In this document: positions 17,243-25,500 of the stretch, in pieces
Position numbering within the stretch: the stretch's first letter is position 1
Layout of the letters: the number at the start of each line of letters is the position of its first letter
Source of the DNA: Streptomyces sp. MUM 203J
GTDB taxonomy: Bacteria; Actinomycetota; Actinomycetes; Streptomycetales; Streptomycetaceae
NCBI RefSeq assembly: GCF_022414595.1
Contig: NZ_JADWYO010000006.1
Location: forward strand, 62,001-126,000
DNA: 64,000 bases
Direction: 5' to 3'
The notes under the pieces: generated by a model
The model's input: only the letters and a program-made list of their open reading frames with translations
What the model was told of the DNA's origin: nothing
Database searches by the model: none
Made by a program: the position numbers and the translations under genes

Positions 17243-17999
17243 GCGTCGCAGCCTACCCCCTCGGGGTACTCGTCCCGGGCATCCCCCGCCACGGCTCGTC
17301 GCCGTCCTCCTCGCGCTCGGCGCGGTCGCCTACAGCTCGTGGCTGCCGGAAGCCGCACTCGGCACCGGGCTCGACCCGGTCCAGTCGTACGTGAGCGAGC
17401 TGGCCGCCACCGACCGGCGCCTGGGCGGTGTCTTCCGCACCGCCGACCTGGTCTCCGGCACGCTGCTCGTGGTCGCCGCGCTGTGGGCCCTGGCCGTGTC
17501 CGCGCGGCGCCGCTGGGCGGTGACCGGCTGGGTGGGGCTCGCGCTGTTCGGGGCGGCGACGGCCGCCGACTCGCGGCTGCCGCTCAGCTGCGCGCCCACC
17601 GCCGACGCCGCCTGCGCGGCCCGCGAGGACGCCGGGCTCGTCCCGCTCACCCATGCGGCGCACGCCGTCAGCTCCAGCGTCGCGGTCGCGGGCGCGCTGA
17701 CCGCCATGGCCGCGCTGACCCTCGCGGCCCGCCGCTACGGCTGGTGGCCGCCCGTCGCCCGGACCGGGGCCGTCCTCCTCGTCCTGGCGGGCACCGCCAC
17801 CGTCTGGACACTGGCCGCGGTGGCCGCCTTCGAGGCAGACCGCGGCCACTGGGGCCTGGGCGCGGCCCAGCGCCTCCAGGTCCTGCTGATCGCGCTGTGG
17901 CTGCTGACACTGGCCTGGGCGCTGCTACGGGAGGGACGGGACGCGCCGGGGAGGCGGGAGGCTCCGTCCGCCCGGGCCGAGGCACCGGAGGCGCCGTGA
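17241..17999 (+). CDS. DUF998-like integral membrane protein
   Basis: 252 aa with about six hydrophobic segments. Segment 1 ends in a conserved-looking LDPVQSYVSELAATDRR, then a second segment FRTADLVSGTLLVVAALWALAV, a short loop with two Cys (LPLSCAPTADAACAAREDAG), and a conserved HAAHAVSSSVAVAG. This order resembles DUF998/frataxin-like membrane proteins of unknown role. ATG 17241 is the only suitable start in frame; it lacks a clear ribosome-binding site. Its stop overlaps the next start in GTGA, so the downstream hydrolase is probably translated with it. Confidence 0.75.
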   Translation: MRRSLPPRGTRPGHPPPRLVAVLLALGAVAYSSWLPEAALGTGLDPVQSYVSELAATDRRLGGVFRTADLVSGTLLVVAALWALAVSARRRWAVTGWVGLALFGAATAADSRLPLSCAPTADAACAAREDAGLVPLTHAAHAVSSSVAVAGALTAMAALTLAARRYGWWPPVARTGAVLLVLAGTATVWTLAAVAAFEADRGHWGLGAAQRLQVLLIALWLLTLAWALLREGRDAPGRREAPSARAEAPEAP

Positions 18000-18856
18000 A
18001 GAACCGGCTGGACTGGAGCGGCTTCGTTCGCGTCGACGGCGTCCCGCACCACGTCACCGTCGAGGGCACGGGCCCCGTCTGCGTCCTGAGCGCCGGGCTC
18101 GCGCTGGCCTGGTTCGACTGGGACCCGGTGATGCCGCTGCTCACCCCGCACCGCACGGTCGTCCGTTTCGACCGCCCGGGCCACGGACTGAGCGCCCGGG
18201 CCCGTACCGCGCCCACCGCCGAGGGCGAGGCCCGCCGGATCGCCGCCGTCCTCGACGCGCTGCCAGGGACGGCCGCCCGGCCGGTCACCGTCGTCGGGCA
18301 CTCCCTCGCCGGGTTCCACGCCGAGGCGTTCGCCCGCCTGTACCCGGGGCGCGCGGCGGGGCTCGTGCTGGTGGACGCGTCCGTCGAGGAGCACGCGCGT
18401 GTGCCGGGCGCGCGAGGCGCCCGCACCGCTGCCGCCCGGGCCCTGGAGGCGGCGCTGGGAGGGGTGGGCGCGCCCGTGGTGCTCGGCCCGTCCGCCCGCC
18501 GTGTGATGGTGCGGCTGGGCCGGGCGCGGCACGCCCCCGACCCGGCGCCCCGGGCGCTGGTGCGGCGCTGCTACCGGACCCGTCGGGTGCTGGGCGGCGC
18601 GCTGTCGGAGAACACGCACTACCGGGCGGTCGCCGCCGGGCTGCTCGCGCTGCGGACCGCGTGCCCGCTGCCGCCCGGGCTTCCGGTGACCGTGCTGGCC
18701 GCGCCCGGCCGGCCGGACGGCACGGACGCGTGGACGGTCCGCCAGCGGGCGCTGGCGGACCGTCTGGGCGCACGCTTCGGAGCCGTACGGGAGTCGGGGC
18801 ATCTCATGATGCTGGACCGCCCCGACGCGGTGGCCGAGGCGGTCCTGGCGACATGA
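17996..18856 (+). CDS. Alpha/beta-hydrolase fold protein
   Basis: 286 aa from GTG 17996 (GTGA overlap with the upstream stop; GGAGG ribosome-binding site 5 bases before). The nucleophile elbow is VVGHSLAGFHAE (Ser about residue 102), the oxyanion region is VVRFDRPGHGLS, the acid is likely in LAAPGRPDGTDAW, and the His is in ESGHLMMLDRP. No lid-domain signature defines the substrate. Coupled translation with the DUF998-like membrane protein suggests a joint function, perhaps on a membrane-derived or lipid substrate (inference). Confidence 0.85.
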   Translation: MKNRLDWSGFVRVDGVPHHVTVEGTGPVCVLSAGLALAWFDWDPVMPLLTPHRTVVRFDRPGHGLSARARTAPTAEGEARRIAAVLDALPGTAARPVTVVGHSLAGFHAEAFARLYPGRAAGLVLVDASVEEHARVPGARGARTAAARALEAALGGVGAPVVLGPSARRVMVRLGRARHAPDPAPRALVRRCYRTRRVLGGALSENTHYRAVAAGLLALRTACPLPPGLPVTVLAAPGRPDGTDAWTVRQRALADRLGARFGAVRESGHLMMLDRPDAVAEAVLAT

Positions 18857-18868
18857 CCGAAGGAGAGG

Positions 18869-19288
18869 TCAGGCCCGGCCGTACACCGCCTGTGCGAACT
18901 CCCCGACCTTCTCGTCGGGCAGGTTCCTGGCGAGGTCGGCCTCGCTGATGATGCCGACGAGCCGCTTGTTGTCGATCACCGGCAGCCGCTTGATCCGGTG
19001 GTTCTCCATCTCGCGCAGCACCTCGCGGACATCCGAGTCCGCGTTGATCCAGCGCGGGGTGCCCTCCGCGACGTCAGCGCAGGTGACCCGTGCCGGGTCC
19101 CGCCCGGCGGCCACGCACTTCACCACGATGTCACGGTCGGTGACGATGCCGCAGAGTCGCTCGTCCTGGTCCGCGATGGGCAGCGCGCCCACGTTGTGCT
19201 CGCGCATCAGCTGCGCGGCGCGGTCCAGGGTCTCGTGTTGGGGGATCCAGTGGGCTCCCGGGTGCATGATGTCTCGGGCGGTGGTCAT
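18869..19288 (-). CDS. CBS-domain-pair protein (Hrp1-like)
   Basis: 139 aa made of two CBS domains. Domain 1 runs from ARDIMHPGAHWIPQHETLD to GIVTDRDIVVKCVA; domain 2 runs from VAEGTPRWINADSDVREVL to LVGIISEADLARNL. The family binds adenine nucleotides, and stand-alone pairs such as M. tuberculosis Hrp1 are dormancy/hypoxia linked. ATG 19288 is preferred, since GGAGG lies 10 bases ahead of it; an alternative ATG three codons upstream would sit right on that site. Monocistronic. Confidence 0.88.
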   Translation of the reverse strand: MTTARDIMHPGAHWIPQHETLDRAAQLMREHNVGALPIADQDERLCGIVTDRDIVVKCVAAGRDPARVTCADVAEGTPRWINADSDVREVLREMENHRIKRLPVIDNKRLVGIISEADLARNLPDEKVGEFAQAVYGRA

Positions 19289-19466
19289 GAGGTGCATACC
19301 TCCGTAGGACTGCGTGAACGTCGAACGCCGTACGTCAGGCCGCACGCCACAACGCCGTACGGCACCGTCCCCGAGCCCCTCCATTCTGGCCGCCCCGACC
19401 GGGCCCCGCACCATCTGTGGCCGCCACCCGGGTGGGCGGCGGCCACAGCGAGGGCGATGCGGGCGG

Positions 19467-20159
19467 TCAGCCGCGCGGCTTGGCGCCCCGCTCCGCGAGC
19501 ATGTCCGTCATCAGGGCGATCTCCGACTCCTGGGCGTCGACCATGCCCTGCGCGAGCCGCTTCTGCTGCGGCACCTCACACGAGGTCGCACAGCCCTGGG
19601 CCATGTGCACCCCGCCCACGTGGTGGTCGATCATCAGCTGGAGGAACAGCACCTCGGCCGCCTTGCCGTCGAGCGAGCGCAGCCGCTCCATCTCGGCCCT
19701 GGTGGCCATCCCGGGCATCAGCCGCTGGTCGTCGCCCTTCGCGTCTCCCTGCGCGGCGGCGTCCTCCCCGTGCTTCTCCCCGTGCCCCTTTCCGTGCTGC
19801 ATCCAGGCCATCGGCTCCCGGTCCGCCACCGTCTTGGGCAGCTCCCACAGGTCCAGCCAGCCCAGCATCATGCCCCGCTGGTTCGCCTGGGTGTTGGCGA
19901 TGTCGTACGCGAGACGGCGCACGTCCTCGTCGTCCGAGCGGTCCCGCACGAGGAACGACATCTCGACCGCCTGCTGGTGGTGCACCGACATGTCCCGGGC
20001 GAATCCGGCGTCCGCCGAGTCGTCCGCCACCGTCGCGGCCCTCTCCGGAGCCCCCGCGTCGCGCCCCAGCGCGGTGACGGTCGCCCACCCGGCGAAGACC
20101 AGGGCCAGGAGGACGGCTCCCGCCGCCACCCAGACCGTGCGGGTCATCGCGCGGCTCAC
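19467..20159 (-). CDS. DUF305 family secreted protein
   Basis: 230 aa. An N-terminal membrane anchor (TVWVAAGAVLLALVFAGWATV) precedes two DUF305 ferritin-like half-repeats: FARDMSVHHQQAVEMSFLVRD (about residue 65) and LFLQLMIDHHVGGVHMAQG (about residue 180). The doubled His-rich helices (SVHHQQA, IDHHVGG) are the family's likely metal site. Between them is a charged HGKGHGEKHGED linker that could also bind metal. GTG 20159 overlaps the upstream stop codon (GTGA), so it is translated with the DUF3105 gene. Extracellular copper or metal handling is a reasonable but unproven role. Confidence 0.88.
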   Translation of the reverse strand: MSRAMTRTVWVAAGAVLLALVFAGWATVTALGRDAGAPERAATVADDSADAGFARDMSVHHQQAVEMSFLVRDRSDDEDVRRLAYDIANTQANQRGMMLGWLDLWELPKTVADREPMAWMQHGKGHGEKHGEDAAAQGDAKGDDQRLMPGMATRAEMERLRSLDGKAAEVLFLQLMIDHHVGGVHMAQGCATSCEVPQQKRLAQGMVDAQESEIALMTDMLAERGAKPRG

Positions 20160-20809
20160 TTGTCCATCCCGCCCGTGCCGCCGGTGCACGCCGCGCCCGG
20201 CTCAGGCGTCTGCGGGCCCTGCACGTACTTGGTGAAGAACTGGTTCACCCGCGGGTCGTCGGCGCCGTCGACGGTGACCTGCTTGCCCCAGGCGGAGAGC
20301 ATGATCGCCCCGTCCTGGTCCTTGACCGGGCTCATCAGGGAGTAGGGCGTCCTGCCGACCTTCTCCTCCAGCTTCTTCACGTCCTCGGCCGGCGCCTTGT
20401 CGTTGTAGGTGACCCAGACCGCGCCGTGCTCCAGCGAGTGCACGGCGTTCTCCTTCCGCAGCTCCTCCTTGTAGACCGTGCCGTCGCAGTCGGCCCACAT
20501 CCGGTGGTGGTCGCCGCCCACCGGCGGGTTCATCGGGTACGAGACGGACTTCGGGTCCACGTGGTTCTGGGTGAGCTTCTCCCAGGTCTTCTCGTCCTCG
20601 ACGGGCGCCTTGGCGGCTGCCTCCTGCTGCTCCTTCTTGTTCTGCTCCTTGTTCAGCACGTAGCCGCCGAACCCGACGAGCCCGGCGACGACGGCGGCGC
20701 TCACGGTGAGCGTGATGATCCGGTTGCGGCGCTCGCGGGCCTGCTCGGCCTTCCGCATCTGCTCTATGCGTGCGCGGCGTTCCGCGGAGGTGCCTCGGTT
20801 GGAAGACAT
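20156..20809 (-). CDS. DUF3105 family membrane-anchored protein
   Basis: 217 aa. A basic, Arg/Glu-rich cytoplasmic head (about 1-30), one membrane segment (IITLTVSAAVVAGLVGFGGYV), a charged linker and the DUF3105 domain: YPMNPPVGGDHHRMWADCDG, AVHSLEHGAVWVTYN and GAIMLSAWGKQVTVD. The conserved His residues in GGDHH and SLEHGA could be metal ligands. First gene of a two-gene operon with DUF305, a pairing seen repeatedly in actinobacteria. Function unknown. Confidence 0.88.
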   Translation of the reverse strand: MSSNRGTSAERRARIEQMRKAEQARERRNRIITLTVSAAVVAGLVGFGGYVLNKEQNKKEQQEAAAKAPVEDEKTWEKLTQNHVDPKSVSYPMNPPVGGDHHRMWADCDGTVYKEELRKENAVHSLEHGAVWVTYNDKAPAEDVKKLEEKVGRTPYSLMSPVKDQDGAIMLSAWGKQVTVDGADDPRVNQFFTKYVQGPQTPEPGAACTGGTGGMDK

Positions 20810-20874
20810 GGTGATCTGCTGCCCTTACGACGAAGTGGGAAGTGGTGGGGGAAGACGGAACGCGGACGTGCGGT

Positions 20875-21336
20875 CTACGTCCTCAGCACTTGCAGCACAT
20901 GCAGGTCCGGCGCGCGCGGCAGGGCGCGGGCGCAGGGGAGGGCGACCGGTCCGGCGACCTGCCCGCGCGCGGCGACTGTGTCCGCGGGGAGGGGCGAGTC
21001 GAGCGGCGGGGCGGTGAGCACCGCGGGCGTGAGCGAGGGGAAGAGCCCGCAGCCGCGGTCGTCGAGCGGGCAGCCGAAGCGCTCGCTGCCGAGGCCGGCG
21101 AAGGGCCGCGCACCGGCACCGGCCGCCGCTTCGGCGCCCGCCACGAGCGTGACCCCGGCCGGGACCTCGCCGGGCGCCCCGGCCCGTGCGGCGGAACGGC
21201 CCCCGCCGTCGGTGTGCTGGGCGGGGGCGAGACAGAGGAAGAGCGTGGCGAGCAGCGTCGCCACGGCACTCACCAGGGCCATGGGACGCGAAAGGCGCGC
21301 GGGGCGCGCGCCGCGTATGAGCGGCAGGCCCTCCAT
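20875..21336 (-). CDS. Secreted or membrane-anchored hypothetical protein
   Basis: 153 aa. One N-terminal hydrophobic segment (PMALVSAVATLLATLFLCLAP), followed by Ala/Gly/Pro-rich sequence with GSERFGCPLDDRGCGLFP in the middle and a Cys in the last third. It probably faces the outside of the cell. It starts 24 bases after the phosphatase gene on the same strand, so it is likely cotranscribed with it. No family recognised. Confidence 0.6.
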   Translation of the reverse strand: MEGLPLIRGARPARLSRPMALVSAVATLLATLFLCLAPAQHTDGGGRSAARAGAPGEVPAGVTLVAGAEAAAGAGARPFAGLGSERFGCPLDDRGCGLFPSLTPAVLTAPPLDSPLPADTVAARGQVAGPVALPCARALPRAPDLHVLQVLRT

Positions 21337-21359
21337 GGTCGCTGATGGTAGACCAGGGC

Positions 21360-22430
21360 TCACTCCCCCCGGGAGACACTCAGCGCCAGCAGCGCCACAT
21401 CGTCGACGACCTCTCCGGCGTACGAGGACAGATCACGCCATACAGCCCGTACCAGTGCCGCCGGGTCCCGTTCCAGCGGGATCCGCGTGATCAGCGGGTA
21501 GAACACCCCCTCCGCGTCCCGCGCCTCCGTCACTCCGTCGGTGTGGGCCAGCAGCACATCGGTCGGCGCGAGCGGTACGGCCGCGGGGTCGGGCGCCCGG
21601 AAGTCCGCGAGCCCCAGCCCGAGGGGCGGCCCGTACTCCAGGGCGACCTCCCGGACACCGTGCCCGTCCACGACGAGCGGCGGCGGATGCCCGCAGCTGA
21701 CCACCCGCACCTCGCGCGCGGCCCCGTCGGGGAACTCCATCAGCACCGCCGTGGCGAACAGCTCGCCCCCTTCGTCCAGCCGCTCCCCGTCCACGACCAG
21801 CCGCCGGTCCAGCCTGGCCGCGACCCCGGCCAGCTCGGGCTCGTCGAGCACCGCCTCCCGGAACGTGCCGAGCAGCGCCGCCACCGTCCCGACGGCCGAG
21901 AGCCCGTGCCCCTGCACATCCGCCACGATCGCCCGCACCCCGTACGGCCCCGGCTGCACGTCGTACAGATCTCCGCCCACCAGCGCCGACCGCTCGGCCG
22001 CCCGGTACAGCGCCCCGCACCGCACCGCCCCCACCCGTGCGGGCAGCGGCGGCAGCACGGCCAGCTGGGCCGCCTCCGCGACGCTGCGCACCGACACGAG
22101 CTGGGCGTCGCGCCGGGCCCGCACCCAGGCGAGGAAGGCGCTGGCCGCCGCGATCAGGCCGAACGAGACCAGGTCACCGTCCGAGAAGTGCTCGGACCGC
22201 ACCTCGGGCACGATCAGCACTCCGATGGCGGTGGCCGAGACGAGGGACGTGCCGAGCACCCCGTACACGAGCGAGGTCAGCGGCGCGATCACCGCGAAGG
22301 CGAACTCCAGCTGGACGGTCTCGGGGGTGAGCAGCTGCGCGAGCAGTACGGCCGCGACCAGCAGCCAGGGCATGAGCCGTACCCAGAGCTGCGGCCGCGC
22401 TCCGGGCAGCGCCCGCTCGGCACCCTCCAT
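21360..22430 (-). CDS. Membrane PP2C/SpoIIE-type serine phosphatase
   Basis: 356 aa. Three to four membrane segments (about residues 18-100) then a cytosolic PPM/SpoIIE domain: ALVGGDLYDVQPG (metal Asp), AIVADVQGHGLSAVGTVA, VVSCGHPPPLVV, LLAHTDGVTEARDAEG and VVDDVALLALSV. All Asp ligands are present, so it should dephosphorylate serine/threonine, most likely on an anti-sigma-factor antagonist. Such phosphatases are numerous in Streptomyces and its partner is unknown. It is divergent from glnA2; no link between them is implied. Confidence 0.92.
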   Translation of the reverse strand: MEGAERALPGARPQLWVRLMPWLLVAAVLLAQLLTPETVQLEFAFAVIAPLTSLVYGVLGTSLVSATAIGVLIVPEVRSEHFSDGDLVSFGLIAAASAFLAWVRARRDAQLVSVRSVAEAAQLAVLPPLPARVGAVRCGALYRAAERSALVGGDLYDVQPGPYGVRAIVADVQGHGLSAVGTVAALLGTFREAVLDEPELAGVAARLDRRLVVDGERLDEGGELFATAVLMEFPDGAAREVRVVSCGHPPPLVVDGHGVREVALEYGPPLGLGLADFRAPDPAAVPLAPTDVLLAHTDGVTEARDAEGVFYPLITRIPLERDPAALVRAVWRDLSSYAGEVVDDVALLALSVSRGE

Positions 22431-22582
22431 GTGCCCCAGTCTGCGCGCACCCGGCCCGAGCCGCCTTTCCCGCGATTCCCCCGCGTTACGTACACCACAC
22501 CCACCCAGGCACTATGGATCTGCAACGCGCACGAAACCGTGTGGTGGCATGCTGGCCCTGATCAGCGAGGATGGGTGTGGAA

Positions 22583-23944
22583 ATGGACAAGCAGCAGGAG
22601 TTTGTGCTCCGGACTCTGGAGGAGCGCGACATCCGGTTCGTGCGCCTGTGGTTCACCGACGTGCTCGGCTTCCTCAAGTCGGTGGCCGTGGCCCCGGCCG
22701 AACTGGAGCAGGCCTTCGACGAGGGCATCGGCTTCGACGGCTCCGCCATCGAGGGCTTCGCCCGCGTGTACGAGTCCGACATGATCGCCAAGCCGGACCC
22801 GGCGACGTTCCAGATCCTCCCGTGGCGCGCGGAGGCACCGGGCACGGCCCGGATGTTCTGCGACATCCTCATGCCGGACGGCTCCCCGTCCTTCGCCGAC
22901 CCCCGCTACGTCCTGAAGCGCACCCTGACCAAGACCTCCGACCTGGGTTTCACCTGCTACACCCATCCGGAGATCGAGTTCTTCCTGCTGAAGGACAAGC
23001 CGGTGGACGGCAGCCGCCCCACTCCCGCCGACAGCTCCGGCTACTTCGACCACACTCCGCACAACGTCGGCATGGACTTCCGCCGTCAGGCGATCACGAT
23101 GCTGGAGTCCATGGGCATCTCGGTGGAGTTCTCCCACCACGAGGGCGCGCCCGGCCAGCAGGAGATCGACCTCCGCTACGCCGACGCGCTCTCCACGGCC
23201 GACAACATCATGACGTTCCGCCTGGTCATGAAGCAGGTGGCGCTCGAACAGGGCGTCCAGGCCACGTTCATGCCGAAGCCCTTCTCCGAATACCCCGGCT
23301 CGGGTATGCACACCCACCTGTCCCTCTTCGAGGGCGACCGGAACGCCTTCTACGAGTCGGGCGCGGAGTACCAGCTCTCCAAGGTCGGCCGCTCCTTCAT
23401 CGCGGGCCTCCAGCGCCACGCGGCGGAGATCTCGGCGGTCACGAACCAGTGGGTCAACTCGTACAAGCGCATCTGGGGCGGCTCCAGCCGCAGCGCGGGC
23501 GCGGGCGGCGAAGCCCCGTCCTACATCTGCTGGGGCCACAACAACCGCTCGGCCCTGATCCGCGTCCCCATGTACAAGCCGGGCAAGACCGGATCGTCCC
23601 GCATCGAGGTCCGCTCCCTGGACTCGGGCTGCAACCCGTACCTGGCCTACGCCGTCCTCCTGGCGGCCGGCCTCAAGGGCATCGAGCAGAACTACGAGCT
23701 GGGCCCCGGCGCGGACGACGACGTGTGGGCCCTGTCCGACGCGGAACGCCGCGCCATGGGCATCGAGCCGCTGCCGCAGAACCTGGGTGAGGCGATCGCC
23801 CTGATGGAGCGCAGCGAACTGGTGGCGGAGACGCTGGGGGAGCACGTCTTCGACTTCTTCCTCCGCAACAAGAAGCAGGAGTGGGAGGAGTACCGCTCCG
23901 AGGTCACCGCCTTCGAACTGAAGAAGAACCTGCCGGTGCTGTAG
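22583..23944 (+). CDS. glnA2: GlnA2-type glutamine synthetase-like ligase (gamma-glutamylpolyamine synthetase)
   Basis: 453 aa from ATG 22583, matching in length and near-identically in sequence the S. coelicolor GlnA2 I recall; ATG 22571 would add four residues. GS signatures: GFDGSAIEGFARVYESDM, the metal Glu in THPEIEFFLLKD, HHEGAPGQQEIDLRYADAL, SGMHTHLSLFEGD and NNRSALIRVP. The adenylylation loop (NLYDLP in GSI-beta) reads DDVWALSD, so Tyr is replaced by Trp 382 and GlnE control is not expected. S. coelicolor GlnA2 has been reported to glutamylate polyamines rather than make glutamine. A strong hairpin follows. Confidence 0.9.
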   Translation: MDKQQEFVLRTLEERDIRFVRLWFTDVLGFLKSVAVAPAELEQAFDEGIGFDGSAIEGFARVYESDMIAKPDPATFQILPWRAEAPGTARMFCDILMPDGSPSFADPRYVLKRTLTKTSDLGFTCYTHPEIEFFLLKDKPVDGSRPTPADSSGYFDHTPHNVGMDFRRQAITMLESMGISVEFSHHEGAPGQQEIDLRYADALSTADNIMTFRLVMKQVALEQGVQATFMPKPFSEYPGSGMHTHLSLFEGDRNAFYESGAEYQLSKVGRSFIAGLQRHAAEISAVTNQWVNSYKRIWGGSSRSAGAGGEAPSYICWGHNNRSALIRVPMYKPGKTGSSRIEVRSLDSGCNPYLAYAVLLAAGLKGIEQNYELGPGADDDVWALSDAERRAMGIEPLPQNLGEAIALMERSELVAETLGEHVFDFFLRNKKQEWEEYRSEVTAFELKKNLPVL

Positions 23945-23982
23945 ATCCACATCAGGGCGGGTTCCACCCGCAGCGTTGCGTC

Positions 23983-24017
23983 CCGGGGCGGCGCGGTCGA
24001 CGACCGCGCCGCCCCGG
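23983..24017 (+). terminator. Terminator hairpin after glnA2
   Basis: CCGGGGCGGCGCGGT (23983-23997), loop CGACG, ACCGCGCCGCCCCGG (24003-24017): perfect 15-bp stem 39 bases after the glnA2 stop codon. The rest of 23945-24237 shows no gene. Confidence 0.8.
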
Positions 24018-24237
24018 TCCCGTATCCACCCGTCGTGCCGTCATGTGACGCCGGACGCGCGTGCTCCTGTGCCGTCGAGGAAGGTGCGGGAACTCCCAAC
24101 CCGACGGCACGCGAGCCATGTTGCTTCCAGCCCACTCGGCCCGCCGTTCACCGCTCCGGCTCCCTGCGCCGTCGTGCCGTCCCTGGCCCCTGCCCGTCGC
24201 CCTTCGCGCGGACGCGGTGGCTGACGGCCTGTCGGCG

Positions 24238-24645
24238 TCAGTCGAGGACCGCGGTGGCCTCGATCTCCACGAGATGCTCGGGAACGTCCAGCGCCGCGAC
24301 GCCCAGCAGCGTGGCGGGCGGGACCGGGGTGACCCCGAGTTTCGCGGAGGCCCGCTCGATCCCCTCCAGGAGCTGGGGCATCTTGTCGGGGGTCCAGTCG
24401 ACGACGTGGACGGTCAGCTTCGCCACGTCGCCGAAGGAACCGCCGACCCCGGCCAGGGCGGTGGCGATGTTGAGGTAGCACTGCTCGACCTGGGCGGCGA
24501 GGTCGCCCTTCCCGACCGTGACCCCGTCCCCGTCCCAGGCGACCTGCCCGGCGATGAAGACCAGCCTCGTCCCCGTCGCGACCGACACCTGCCGGTAGAC
24601 GTCGATGGCGGGCAATCCGTCGGGGTTCGCCAGTGTGATGGCCAT
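24238..24645 (-). CDS. RidA (YjgF/YER057c/UK114) family protein
   Basis: 135 aa. Family members deaminate reactive enamine/imine intermediates or act in catabolic pathways. Visible blocks: RLVFIAGQVAWDGDG, DLAAQVEQCYLNIATALAGVG, LTVHVVDWTPD and the C-terminal PATLLGVAALDVPEHLVEIEATAVL. The position where RidA proper has Arg (usually in 'R' of xRxxVxV) reads PPATLLGV, so the catalytic Arg for imine deaminase activity seems missing; a different activity is likely. AGGAGG 7 bases upstream fixes ATG 24645. Divergent from an HxlR regulator that probably controls it. Confidence 0.88.
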   Translation of the reverse strand: MAITLANPDGLPAIDVYRQVSVATGTRLVFIAGQVAWDGDGVTVGKGDLAAQVEQCYLNIATALAGVGGSFGDVAKLTVHVVDWTPDKMPQLLEGIERASAKLGVTPVPPATLLGVAALDVPEHLVEIEATAVLD

Positions 24646-24741
24646 GCTGCTGCCTCCTGTGCTCTCTTGTGGTTACTCGGAAACCGTAGGAGAGTGGCCG
24701 CTGACATGGAAGAACGCACTTTTCAGTGACTGGGGAACCTG
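24646..24741. promoter_or_regulatory. Divergent promoter region RidA / HxlR regulator
   Basis: 96 bases hold both promoters. It is less GC-rich than its surroundings; GGTT (24671-24674) and AACC (24682-24685) form a small dyad that could be part of the HxlR operator, but four bases per arm is weak. Confidence 0.4.
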
Positions 24742-25122
24742 ATGGTGACCAAGCAGTACACGGGCTCGCCCGACGAGGCGGACCTGAGGCGCGCGGACTC
24801 TCTGGCGCGGGAGATCTTCTCCGACCTCGCCAACAAGTGGGCACTCCTGATCGTCGAGGCCCTGGGGGAGCGGACCCGCCGCTTCAGTGAGCTGCGCACC
24901 GAGGTCGACGGCGTCAGCCACAAGATGCTCACCCAGAACCTGCGCATGCTGGAACGCAACGGCCTGGTCGAACGCACCGTGCACCCCACGGTGCCACCAC
25001 GGGTCGACTACACCCTCACCGAACCGGGCCAGGCCCTGCGCGCCACGATCGCCGGCATGTGCGACTGGACGCACACCTACCTCGCCCACATCGACGCCTC
25101 CCGCCGCCGCTTCGACGCCTGA
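24742..25122 (+). CDS. HxlR family winged-helix regulator
   Basis: 126 aa. HxlR core: EIFSDLANKWALLIVEALGERTRRFSELR (helices 1-2), VSHKMLTQNLRMLERNGLVERTV (recognition helix and wing start), HPTVPPRVDYTLTEPGQAL (wing). It lacks the N-terminal Cys of redox-sensing HxlR proteins such as HypR, so ligand or constitutive control is more likely. Divergent from the RidA gene, its likely target. ATG at 24742 or GTG at 24745 could start; the two differ by one residue. Confidence 0.9.
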   Translation: MVTKQYTGSPDEADLRRADSLAREIFSDLANKWALLIVEALGERTRRFSELRTEVDGVSHKMLTQNLRMLERNGLVERTVHPTVPPRVDYTLTEPGQALRATIAGMCDWTHTYLAHIDASRRRFDA

Positions 25123-25201
25123 CGCGTGGCCTGCCGATGATGCGGCGCCTACCGCCCCTGAGCCTCCGCCGCGGACGGGTGGATGTCGTGGGCGACAACA
25201 C

Positions 25202-25422
25202 TCATACGGTGTCCCGGTGCTGGGACGGGAGCCCCAGAATGGCGTCCGCTTCGGTCTGTTCCTCGGGGGTCAGCTCGATGTCATCGGTCCAGGTGCCGGG
25301 CTCCGCCTGGCTTCCGTCTCCGCCTGCAGGGCTTCAAGAGGCTCGAAGTCCTTCCTGACGCGGACCTGCTCGTCCATCTGCGCCTGGATCGCGATGGTGA
25401 TGAAGGTGGAAACGTTCATCAC
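25202..25422 (-). pseudogene. Frameshifted small gene (helical, antitoxin-like)
   Basis: On the minus strand GTG 25422/ATG 25419 begins MNVSTFITIAIQAQMDEQV and continues to about ...LEALQAETEA. The same frame then meets a stop near 25270, while a second frame shifted near 25306-25312 continues as AEPGTWTDDIELTPEEQTEA, then DAILGLPSQHRDTV, ending at TGA 25202-25204. Joining the two gives one sensible acidic, helical protein of about 73 aa. A two-base insertion (AG) or one-base loss would explain it. The upstream side lacks a start in frame, so the N-terminus may also be damaged. It lies downstream of the ASCH gene on the same strand. Could be a sequencing error instead of decay. Confidence 0.55.
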
Positions 25423-25500
25423 CAGCCGGGAAGCATGCTGCTTGAGCCCGGCCGCACGTCGCCCGGCATGCTGACAGAAAAGCGCTCGGTCGCCAAGCCG

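Noticed and set aside
23945-24237. Open frames between glnA2 and the RidA gene
   Set aside because: Short, low-complexity and overlapping a terminator hairpin; no start with a ribosome-binding site.
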